In this document: in pieces, positions 1-6,378 of the stretch
How the letters are laid out: every line of letters begins with the position of its first letter
Numbering within the stretch: position 1 is the first letter of the stretch
Origin: Gammaproteobacteria bacterium
GTDB taxonomy: Bacteria; Pseudomonadota; Gammaproteobacteria; UBA6429; Thiohalophilaceae
Assembly (NCBI GenBank): GCA_013152045.1
Contig: JAADGZ010000017.1
Location: 1-9,624 of the forward strand
DNA length: 9,624 bases
Direction: 5' to 3'
Translations under genes and position numbers: made by a program
Notes under the pieces: model-generated
Database searches by the model: none
The model's input: only the letters and a program-made list of their open reading frames with translations
What the model was told of the DNA's origin: nothing

Positions 1-74
1 AAACAACAAAGATACCATATGCCTCGCACGTTTCTGCGAGAAACATTCCACCATCCTGCATCGCTGCAAACAAC

Positions 75-153
75 CGTAGGTTGGGCTGAGTAAAACGAAG
101 CCCAACAGGTGATCGCATAATGTTGGGCTTCACTTTGCTCTGCCCAACCTACG
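75..153. repeat. 79-bp imperfect palindromic intergenic repeat
   Basis: Two 33-base arms (75-107 and 121-153) pair at 29 of 33 positions around a 13-base loop. The outer ends read CGTAGGTTGGGC and GCCCAACCTACG, and each arm contains GTTGGGCT-like sequence in both orientations, so the element is a palindrome made of smaller ones. From memory, the GTAGGTTGGGCTGA... palindrome recurs between genes in many gammaproteobacteria, like REP or MITE-type elements. It lies 42 bases past the stop codon of the LolA-like gene. On the plus strand a run of six T follows closely (155-160), so it could end transcription coming from the left. On the minus strand no T-run follows, so it is a poor intrinsic terminator for the operon here. 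The preceding 74 bases hold only a small 6-bp hairpin (23-40). Confidence 0.8.
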
Positions 154-194
154 TGTTTTTTCAACAAATATTTCACCTTATTAATGCGATGCCG

Positions 195-998
195 CTAACG
201 CGCCCGTTTAAGGCTGTTTTTGTTGAAATCACGATCACTTAAACCTGTGCCAAACTTGTAATTTGTCCACAGCAGGGTAGTGCTCTTACCGGTCACATGA
301 TTGACCATTTCCATACGCGCGGCACGCCAGTACTTACCTTTATATTGTTTGTAATCATGATAGGTAAGCGTTTTTAGCAGCGCGTTCTTGCGGTCATAGA
401 AATCTATTTTCAGCGGGCTATAGGTTTCCTTGTCCAACAAGGTAATCATGCGCGTATAGCCCGAGTTTTCGTAACGCGGGAAACGCTCGATAACAAACAC
501 CGGGTGGCCATTGTAAACGTCATCCTTGATAAATTTATAATTGTATTTTTCAACTTCCTGGGATGAAATGTCTTCATAGGCAAACTCACTCCCCATGAAG
601 GGACCAGACTTGTTACTGGAAGAAATACGCTTGACTCGTTTCAGAGCTGGCAGATAGAGCCATTGATCATCAGGCTTGATCGCATGGGTAAAACTGAGGA
701 AAGCAGTGCCTTTTACATCACGCGGACGGTCAAAGACTATCAGTGTTTTGTCACCATCGCCTTTGACTTCGAGACTTTTGTTATGCATCTCACGCAGGCT
801 TTTATCACCTTGGCGATTGCGCAAAATCATTTTTAAAGAAGCGACCTGATCGCTCCAGCCGGTATCCCGTTTATCTGCTTCAACCGCAATAGCCAGTCCT
901 TTCTGCGCAGCGCCTTTATCCATGCCAGCATTATTCTCACCAGCCATCGCATTGAATGTGCATAACAAGAAGATAAAAATACTTATCATTTTTTTCAT
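195..998 (-). CDS. Periplasmic LolA-like outer membrane lipoprotein-sorting protein
   Basis: A 267-residue secreted protein. Residues 1-19 form a clear signal peptide (MKKMISIFIFLLCTFNAMA, likely cut after AMA). The mature part matches the LolA-like family often annotated as outer membrane lipoprotein-sorting protein: a GWSD segment near residue 47, then WLYLPALKRVKRIS, GPFMGSEFAYEDIS, and a C-terminal half with YSPLKIDFYDRKN and KYWRAARMEM. Such proteins adopt a half-barrel fold that binds a lipid or acyl group in the periplasm. The start is firm: the ATG at 998 overlaps the transporter stop codon as ATGA and is preceded by GGAAGG, so translation is coupled. The family is commonly paired with MMPL transporters, which suggests it receives or hands on the transported lipid-like substrate. 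It need not be true LolA, which has a different operon context. The substrate cannot be told from the sequence. Confidence 0.88.
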   Translation of the reverse strand: MKKMISIFIFLLCTFNAMAGENNAGMDKGAAQKGLAIAVEADKRDTGWSDQVASLKMILRNRQGDKSLREMHNKSLEVKGDGDKTLIVFDRPRDVKGTAFLSFTHAIKPDDQWLYLPALKRVKRISSSNKSGPFMGSEFAYEDISSQEVEKYNYKFIKDDVYNGHPVFVIERFPRYENSGYTRMITLLDKETYSPLKIDFYDRKNALLKTLTYHDYKQYKGKYWRAARMEMVNHVTGKSTTLLWTNYKFGTGLSDRDFNKNSLKRAR

Positions 999-3430
999 GC
1001 TTTTTTTCCTTCCAGTTTCATTAACAGGGGTGGCAATAGAAACAGATCAGCCATCAGCGCAAAGACAATAACGATAGCCGTTAACAGGCCCATGCCTGAA
1101 TTTAGTTTAAAGCTGGAAAATGCTAGCACGATAAAGCCCACCACTAGCACCACTGATGTAGTAATCATCGCTCGGCCAACATGACTAAACGCGTAGCGTA
1201 CGGCATCTTCACTGCTCAATCCGCTTTCCCGTCTGGCGCGTAAGTACTTGCTGAGAAAATGCACCGTGTCATCCACCACGATACCCAGCGTCATACCGGT
1301 AACAATAGATAGGGCCAGGCCAACTTCACCGACCAACAAACCCCAGAGTCCAAAGCCCATGGCCGCTGGCACCAGGTTAGGCAACATGCTTACCAGGCCG
1401 ATCTTGAAGGAACGCAGGGCAAACATAAGAATCATGGAAATCATGACCAGTGCAACCGTGGTGCCCTCCAACATACTGACAATATTACGTTGACCAATAT
1501 GTGCAAACATTAGCGTCGGACCACTACCCCGCGTATTTTTGATAATATGAGTATTTTTTTGCAACCATCGGTGCGCACGCTTGTCCAGCGCCAAGACTGC
1601 CTTGCTCGATAGCGTTTTCAGGGAGATGGTAAGCCGAGTTTTAGACTTGTCCACACTGATCTGATTATTAAGATCCAGGCCATAAGGTAACGACATCTCA
1701 TACAACAACAGATATTGCGCCGCTAATTCTCGACTGCCAGGCAGACGATACCAGGCCGGATCATCGCCATGCATGTTTTTATTCAATCGTTTCATGGTGT
1801 CGGTAAAGGTATTAACGTGCATGGTTTCCGGCTGCTTTCGCCACCAATTAGCAAAGCTATCCAACTCACGCAGATAGGCTGGATTGCTAATACCTCCACT
1901 TTCACCTGAGGGCAGGGAATAATCTGCCGTATAGGTTCCAGTAAGATGGTCAATGGTGTAATCCGTATCCAGACGAAAGGCAACCGAGTGATCAAAATAA
2001 TGTACGAAAACGTCATTCAGCTGATTGCGAGGAATAAATATTACCAGCACGATGACCAATGCCGTCATTCCAAACAACAGCTGGCGACGCCGACGCACAA
2101 CAAAATCGCCCAGCCGAATCATAAGGGTATCCTTGTCCTGCTCAACGATGCGTACCTTTATCGGCAATAGAGACATCAAAGCAGGCAGAAAGGTGATCGA
2201 CAGAATGGAGGAGGCGACCACGCCGAAGGCGACAAAGTTTCCAAGTTCCCGAAAAGGTGGGACATCAGAAAAATTCATGCTCAGAAAACCAATCACGGTG
2301 GTAATACTAGTGAGAAACACCGGTTGCAGGTTAATTCGCAGACTTTCATTAATCGCCGTGCGCTTGTCTTTGCCATGATGCATTTCATGCAACAGTGTAA
2401 TAAGAATATGCACTGAATTGGCGATCGCCACAGTAAGGATAATGGTCGGCGCTGAAGCCGATGGCGGCGTGATTGGAAAACCGAGATGTCCGCCAATCCC
2501 CATCGCGGCAATAATAGACAACATGATCACCAACAGGGTCGATATGGTTGCAGGAAACGACCATAGCAAAAGAGCAAACCCCGCCAGCAACAGGGCCGCC
2601 ATCACAGGCATGGACAAACCACCCATACTAACCAGTGCGCCAATACCCGCCAGCGTACCTACCATCAGAAGAAAGACCGGTAAACCACGCTGAAAGTCTC
2701 GCAGCAAAACTGCAAGAAACACCATCATCAACAGAAAACTCAGCGGCACCAGACTCTTCATGTCGCCCATGGATGATTCCGAAAAGGCATTGTTCATCAT
2801 GATCATGCCGGTTAATCTGACTTCCATCTGCGGATAGGCTGAGCGGATTTCATCTGCCATTTGACGTGCAGCGGCCACCACCTTCGGCACCTCGGTCATT
2901 TCATTCTTGCCGGGAAGCTGAATAGTGGCATTAACTGCCGTCACCTTACTATTCGGTGAAATCAGTCGCCCCGCCAGCAGCGGCTCCGCCAAGGCCGCTT
3001 TTTGAATTTTTTTCAGCTCTGCGTCACTCAGCTGCTGCGCATTTTTATACAGGTCACGGACGATCAGATCATCGTCTTTGGCTTCGGTATATTGAAAGTT
3101 TTTAATCGAATCTACGCGAATAGAATAGGGTAACTGCCAGGCTTTTTTGGTCAGTGCTGCAACGGCTTCCAGGGCATCGCGGCTGAATACATTGCCGTTC
3201 TTCGGCGTGAGCACAAACATCACATTGTCGTTTTTAGTATAGGTATTTTCCAGCGCATCAAAAGCCTGCAGCTGAGGATTGTCCGCACTGAAAAATACGC
3301 GGTAATCGGTCGACATGGCGAGATTTTTCATGCCCGTTGCCGCAAGAAATACCAGAACCAGGCAAATGATGATCACTGGCCAGCGGTATTTCAACACCCA
3401 CTCGCCAAAATGCTCTTCCAGTCGCTGCAT
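995..3430 (-). CDS. MMPL/RND-family inner membrane transporter
   Basis: An 811-residue transporter of the RND superfamily, MMPL type. It has two halves, each a lone helix, a large periplasmic loop and a helix bundle. Helix 1 is near residues 16-34, the first periplasmic domain about 38-225, the first bundle about 226-425, the second lone helix about 450-466, the second periplasmic domain to about 655 and the second bundle to the end. The second bundle has GIVVDDTVHFL with paired Asp720-Asp721, as expected for proton-coupled transport. The matching place in the first half reads AIANSVHIL (Asn338-Ser339). Start choice: GTG 3439 and ATG 3436 are in frame, but AGGGGAG (3445-3439) lies 8 bases before ATG 3430, so that is preferred. 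The gene overlaps the LolA-like gene by 4 nt and lies behind a TetR-type gene and operator. Export or extraction of a lipid or other hydrophobic compound is the likely job. An apparent extra hydrophobic stretch is treated in the findings. Confidence 0.9.
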   Translation of the reverse strand: MQRLEEHFGEWVLKYRWPVIIICLVLVFLAATGMKNLAMSTDYRVFFSADNPQLQAFDALENTYTKNDNVMFVLTPKNGNVFSRDALEAVAALTKKAWQLPYSIRVDSIKNFQYTEAKDDDLIVRDLYKNAQQLSDAELKKIQKAALAEPLLAGRLISPNSKVTAVNATIQLPGKNEMTEVPKVVAAARQMADEIRSAYPQMEVRLTGMIMMNNAFSESSMGDMKSLVPLSFLLMMVFLAVLLRDFQRGLPVFLLMVGTLAGIGALVSMGGLSMPVMAALLLAGFALLLWSFPATISTLLVIMLSIIAAMGIGGHLGFPITPPSASAPTIILTVAIANSVHILITLLHEMHHGKDKRTAINESLRINLQPVFLTSITTVIGFLSMNFSDVPPFRELGNFVAFGVVASSILSITFLPALMSLLPIKVRIVEQDKDTLMIRLGDFVVRRRRQLLFGMTALVIVLVIFIPRNQLNDVFVHYFDHSVAFRLDTDYTIDHLTGTYTADYSLPSGESGGISNPAYLRELDSFANWWRKQPETMHVNTFTDTMKRLNKNMHGDDPAWYRLPGSRELAAQYLLLYEMSLPYGLDLNNQISVDKSKTRLTISLKTLSSKAVLALDKRAHRWLQKNTHIIKNTRGSGPTLMFAHIGQRNIVSMLEGTTVALVMISMILMFALRSFKIGLVSMLPNLVPAAMGFGLWGLLVGEVGLALSIVTGMTLGIVVDDTVHFLSKYLRARRESGLSSEDAVRYAFSHVGRAMITTSVVLVVGFIVLAFSSFKLNSGMGLLTAIVIVFALMADLFLLPPLLMKLEGKKA

Positions 3431-3438
3431 ACTCATCA

Positions 3439-3445
3439 CTCCCCT
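3439..3445 (-). promoter_or_regulatory. Ribosome binding site that decides the transporter start
   Basis: AGGGGAG on the minus strand has 8 bases between it and the ATG at 3430. The in-frame GTG at 3439 shares its first base with this site, and the ATG at 3436 is only 2 bases away, so both are too close to use it. Confidence 0.65.
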
Positions 3446-3455
3446 GTTAGTTTTT

Positions 3456-3493
3456 CTGAATATTAAAGTCTGAACAATATGATTAATATTCAG
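3456..3493. promoter_or_regulatory. Putative TetR operator upstream of the transporter operon
   Basis: In the 83-base gap between tetR and the transporter, AATATTCAG at 3485-3493 pairs with two upstream copies of its complement. CTGAATATT at 3456-3464 gives an 11-bp perfect inverted repeat, counting flanking bases, with a 16-base spacer. CTGAACAAT starting at 3470 gives a 24-bp site (3470-3493) with CTGAA and TTCAG ends. That 24-bp site agrees at 16 of 24 positions with the one upstream of tetR, all matches lying in the arms. TetR-family repressors usually bind palindromes of such size near their own and neighbouring promoters. Three half-sites here could allow cooperative binding. A possible promoter on the minus strand (TTTAAC and CATATT, 17-base spacer, within about 3478-3506) overlaps it but is weak. 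Confidence 0.6.
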
Positions 3494-3513
3494 TTTCGGT
3501 TAAATTTTTTTTA

Positions 3514-4134
3514 TTAATCCGGCTTCGGTTTGCGCCCACTCAGGCCGGAAATCAGCAAGGCAACCACATCCCGCGCACGCGAGATGAGTTCCTCTTGGCT
3601 GTAAAGGCTCATGAATATCGGCACATGGAACATTTTCAGAGTGGCGTACACCGTTTCCGCTGTTTTTACCACATCGTCCACCTCGAATTCACCTGACTCA
3701 TTACCCTGCGCCAGCACCTCAGCCAGCAGGGAACAGGCCCCCCGAACCTTGTCATGCACAATATCACTGTGCTCCAGGATAACGTGATTGACAAGTTCGT
3801 TGATCCGAGGCTGATCGTGCGCTGTTTCCCAGGTATAACGCAGCATCTCCAGCGTACAGCGTTCCAGCTTTTCCGCTGCCGAAAGTCCGCTCGTGCGCAC
3901 CACATCGCGCAATAGGGCGACCTGAGTATCGATGCAGCGAGAGGCGCAAGCCGCCGCAATATCCTGCTTGTTTTTAAAATAGCGATAAAGATTGGCGGCT
4001 GACATGCCCATATCGTGAGCAATTTCGGCCATGGTGGTCTTATTCAGGCCATAGACCCGAAAACGTGCCTCTGCTGCATCGAGGATGCCAGCACGAATAT
4101 CATCTACGGTCGTTTCAACGAGTTTTCTCTGCAT
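3514..4134 (-). CDS. TetR-family transcriptional regulator
   Basis: A 206-residue repressor-like protein. The N-terminal DNA-binding domain is plain: residues 15-30 (AGILDAAEARFRVYGL) form helix 1, followed by TTMAEIAHDMGMSAANLYRY with the helix-turn-helix at about 33-52 and FKNKQDI leading into helix 4. The remainder is the helical ligand and dimer domain, too divergent to predict a ligand. It is followed on the same strand by the transporter and LolA-like genes, and the same operator-like motif sits upstream of both transcription units, so autoregulation and control of the transporter are the likely roles. The ATG at 4134 has no good ribosome binding site. A promoter whose transcript would begin at about that ATG offers an explanation. 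It ends with TAA at 3514-3516 and no clear terminator follows, so some read-through into the transporter is possible. Confidence 0.9.
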   Translation of the reverse strand: MQRKLVETTVDDIRAGILDAAEARFRVYGLNKTTMAEIAHDMGMSAANLYRYFKNKQDIAAACASRCIDTQVALLRDVVRTSGLSAAEKLERCTLEMLRYTWETAHDQPRINELVNHVILEHSDIVHDKVRGACSLLAEVLAQGNESGEFEVDDVVKTAETVYATLKMFHVPIFMSLYSQEELISRARDVVALLISGLSGRKPKPD

Positions 4135-4141
4135 GCTGAGC

Positions 4142-4170
4142 TTTATAGCTCAAACATTCTGAATATTCAA
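4142..4170 (-). promoter_or_regulatory. Candidate sigma-70 promoter of tetR, near-leaderless
   Basis: On the minus strand, TTGAAT (4170-4165) and TATAAA (4147-4142) are separated by exactly 17 bases. Transcription would start about 7 bases past the -10 box, at roughly 4135, next to the ATG at 4134. The -35 box lies inside the operator-like palindrome, so a bound repressor would block polymerase. The promoter is read from sequence only. Confidence 0.5.
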
Positions 4171-4182
4171 TAAAATATTCAG
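4159..4182. promoter_or_regulatory. Putative TetR operator upstream of tetR
   Basis: A perfect 9-bp inverted repeat, CTGAATATT (4159-4167) and AATATTCAG (4174-4182), with a 6-base spacer, lies 25 bp upstream of tetR. The same half-sites recur in front of the transporter operon, which supports a shared regulator. Autorepression is the simplest reading. Confidence 0.65.
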
Positions 4183-4243
4183 CATTTATTTTTATTTGAT
4201 GGCTTTTACTTCCTTCTAGCCATTATTTCTTAGCATGACTAAA

Positions 4244-4618
4244 TTATGCACCCAGGATTTTCTCGATGGTCTCGACCAGCTCTTCGGTTTTCACCGGCTT
4301 GGCCAGAAACTCATTACCACCGATGTTGCCACTCATCTCGCTGGTTTCTTCTTTGGTCACTATTGCCGTCATAAAGACGATTTTGATTCCGGCCAGTACC
4401 GGATCCTCGCGTAATTGCTGGGCAATCTCGTCACCAGACATGCCTGGCATCATCACATCCAGAAATATCAAATCCGGCCAGAATTCACGCACCACCGAGA
4501 GCACCTTCACCCCCTGATTTTCGGTCCGCACTTCATAGTCACCACTACGTTCCAGATTCATTTTTATCATGCGGGTCAGGGCGACTTCGTCATCCACCAC
4601 CAAAATACGTTTTTTCAT
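4244..4618 (-). CDS. Single-domain (CheY-like) response regulator
   Basis: A 124-residue receiver domain with no output domain. The acidic pocket is Asp9-Asp10 (ILVVDDE), the phosphoacceptor is Asp54 (LIFLDVMMPG), and the switch residues are Thr84 (VFMTAI) and Lys107 (FLAKPV). All are intact, so it should be phosphorylatable. The start is supported by AAGGAG at 4632-4627, 8 bases before the ATG. That site lies inside the end of the upstream histidine kinase reading frame, whose original stop (TAA, 4623-4621) is 2 bases before this ATG. The pair is therefore a coupled two-component system. Without an output domain it must act by binding a partner protein or as a phosphorelay step, and no such partner is seen here. 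The 109 bases between it and tetR hold a weak 6-bp hairpin (4199-4223) without a T-run, so the end of the transcript is not clear. Confidence 0.92.
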   Translation of the reverse strand: MKKRILVVDDEVALTRMIKMNLERSGDYEVRTENQGVKVLSVVREFWPDLIFLDVMMPGMSGDEIAQQLREDPVLAGIKIVFMTAIVTKEETSEMSGNIGGNEFLAKPVKTEELVETIEKILGA

Positions 4619-4620
4619 TA

Positions 4621-4752
4621 TTACGGCTCCTTGTTTATTTTGAACAGCATGGTAAACACTGCCCCCCCATTGCTCCCATTGCGAACATCCAGAATGCCAT
4701 GATGCAGACTAATAATATTCTGCGATACAGACAACCCAAGCCCTGATCCTTC
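4621..4752 (-). pseudogene. Severed C-terminal end of the sensor histidine kinase
   Basis: Directly past the in-frame TGA (4755-4753) the same reading frame stays open for 43 codons to TAA at 4623-4621. It encodes EGSGLGLSVSQNII, then SLHHGILDVRNGSNGGAVF and a short tail. This is the G2 box and final strands of a histidine kinase ATPase domain, with no further damage. It belongs to the kinase gene upstream; nothing suggests independent translation. Confidence 0.85.
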
Positions 4753-6378
4753 TCACAGTGGTTTGCTGGTAAAAAAGGGATCAAATATTTTTTTCTGATC
4801 AGACTCATGAATACCGGGGCCACTGTCGGCTACTTCCACCAGGATGACCTTCTCACCCAACCGAAAGTGATGCTCCCGATCACGGCGCAATTCATGCTCA
4901 GTCGCAACCGTGTATAAACGACTGCTAACTTTTAGCTGGCCATCAGCCTTCATTGCTTGGGCGGCATTCATGAACAGATTGACAAACACCTGTTGCAGCT
5001 TACCTGAATCAATTTGCATAGCCGGCAACACTTTAGACAGCCTGCTCACCACCTCAACATTGTGTTGCCGCAATTCATAGGCCACTAACTGCAGGCTGCG
5101 CTCGATAACCTCGTTAATATCCGCTAGACGCAGATCAAGTTTTTCACCTCTGGAAAAATCCAGTAAACCCCGGATCACTATGTTGGCCCGATCGACGGCA
5201 TCATCAATATCCCGGACAACTTCATAGGCCTCCTTGTTACCGACCACTTCTTGCGCAAGAAAGTCCGATGCCATCTGAATAATTGCTAACGGGTTTTTAA
5301 CTTCATGCGCAACGCCCGCTGCCAGGCGACCTATGGATTCCATTTTCTCGGCATGAATTAACTGCATCTGTGCATTCTCCAACGCCCGAGTGCGCAATAC
5401 CACCTGATGTTTGAGTATACGATTCCAAATTAACACCATCCCCAGGACCAATAACAACACCGCCATGCCGGACAGAATGCTGTACCAAAACGTTGGCTTA
5501 TGCCAGAAATCAGTCTCCTCCAAGGTCAGCCATTTATCTGCAATGGTCTTTTTTTCCTGTTCGGTCAGACTAGCCAGGGTTTTTGCCAGGATGTCACGCA
5601 ATATCCCCCAGTCACCGCGCACGGCAAAACCCAGTTCAAGCCTGTGCGGTAAATAACTGACGATATGCAAATTACTGTAAGTGTCTTCGCGCAGGGCGTG
5701 CACCACCGAGGCCAGATCACTCACCATGCCATCTACCGCTCCCAGTGCGGTTAGCTCCATTCCGTCACGCGTGTTTTCCACCCGGATCAGATGCACATCC
5801 GTTCGGTGATGGCCGATCAGATCATCCCAAACATAGCCCCCTACTACGACAACCTTTTTGCCCTGTAACTGTTCGATGTTGTCATAATCCTTCGCCGAAA
5901 TCAGCACCCCAGGGACGATGATATGGGGCGGTGTGAAAAGCAGGTATTTTTCCCGCTCTGGCGAGCGCACCAGTGCTGGCAACATGTCTATCTGGTGCTT
6001 GCGAATCATGGCCATCGCATCTAACCAGCTATCGGTATGCACTCGCTGAAAACGGATGTTGAGTTTTTTTTCCACCAGGGCCATATAATCTGCAGCCATG
6101 CCCCGGTATTCACCGTTTTTGGTTAACCATTCAAAGGGGACAAAATCAGGATCAACGGCAAATCGAATCACCGGATGCGCCTTCAACCAGGCCTGTTCAT
6201 CACGGCTTAAAAGAAGATTAGCATGGGCAAAACTACTGCACAGACAAGCCAATAACACCAGGCCCGAAACAGGTGAACAGACTTTTTCAGCGCAACAACG
6301 CAACAACGCAAAGGAAAAAAAAGATGCGTTCCTGAGCTTATCGCGTCTTGGCGTTAGTGTCTTTTCCTGTTCCACCAT
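4753..6378 (-). CDS. Sensor histidine kinase with periplasmic solute-binding sensor domain, cut by a premature TGA
   Basis: The open part encodes 541 residues. A signal or anchor segment lies at about 33-53, a periplasmic type-3 solute-binding-like domain as in BvgS at about 65-285 (HPVIRFAVDPDFVPFEWL at its start), and a membrane helix at about 298-318. The dimerisation domain has the phosphoacceptor His358 in VAHEVKNPLAII. The ATPase domain has an N box (VFVNLFMNAAQAM), G1 (DSGPGI at 518-523) and F box (IFDPFFTSKP). Codon 542 is TGA where KPxGxGxGLGL predicts glycine. The frame then continues through GSGLGL to a natural end at 4621, giving 585 codons. Without the G2 box the product should not bind ATP properly. 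The start is ATG 6378 or GTG 6375; GAAGG at 6385-6381 fits the latter better. It overlaps xerC by 41 bases. Partner is the receiver gene just downstream. The solute-binding domain suggests that it senses an amino acid or similar small solute. Confidence 0.88.
   Translation of the reverse strand: MVEQEKTLTPRRDKLRNASFFSFALLRCCAEKVCSPVSGLVLLACLCSSFAHANLLLSRDEQAWLKAHPVIRFAVDPDFVPFEWLTKNGEYRGMAADYMALVEKKLNIRFQRVHTDSWLDAMAMIRKHQIDMLPALVRSPEREKYLLFTPPHIIVPGVLISAKDYDNIEQLQGKKVVVVGGYVWDDLIGHHRTDVHLIRVENTRDGMELTALGAVDGMVSDLASVVHALREDTYSNLHIVSYLPHRLELGFAVRGDWGILRDILAKTLASLTEQEKKTIADKWLTLEETDFWHKPTFWYSILSGMAVLLLVLGMVLIWNRILKHQVVLRTRALENAQMQLIHAEKMESIGRLAAGVAHEVKNPLAIIQMASDFLAQEVVGNKEAYEVVRDIDDAVDRANIVIRGLLDFSRGEKLDLRLADINEVIERSLQLVAYELRQHNVEVVSRLSKVLPAMQIDSGKLQQVFVNLFMNAAQAMKADGQLKVSSRLYTVATEHELRRDREHHFRLGEKVILVEVADSGPGIHESDQKKIFDPFFTSKPL

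Noticed and set aside
1248..2693. Several plus- and minus-strand frames of 70-117 codons overlapping the transporter gene.
   Set aside because: They are shadows of a long gene with convincing membrane helices and family motifs. None has a recognisable domain.
4199..4223. Hairpin ATGGCT...AGCCAT as an intrinsic terminator after the response regulator.
   Set aside because: The stem is only 6 bp with a 13-base loop, and the minus-strand sequence after it is A-rich instead of T-rich.
4753..4755. Recoding of TGA as glycine, tryptophan or selenocysteine in the kinase.
   Set aside because: The transporter and the repaired dapF frame both end in TGA as normal stops, so the code is standard. Tryptophan or selenocysteine does not fit the conserved glycine, and I see no reason for a selenoprotein here.
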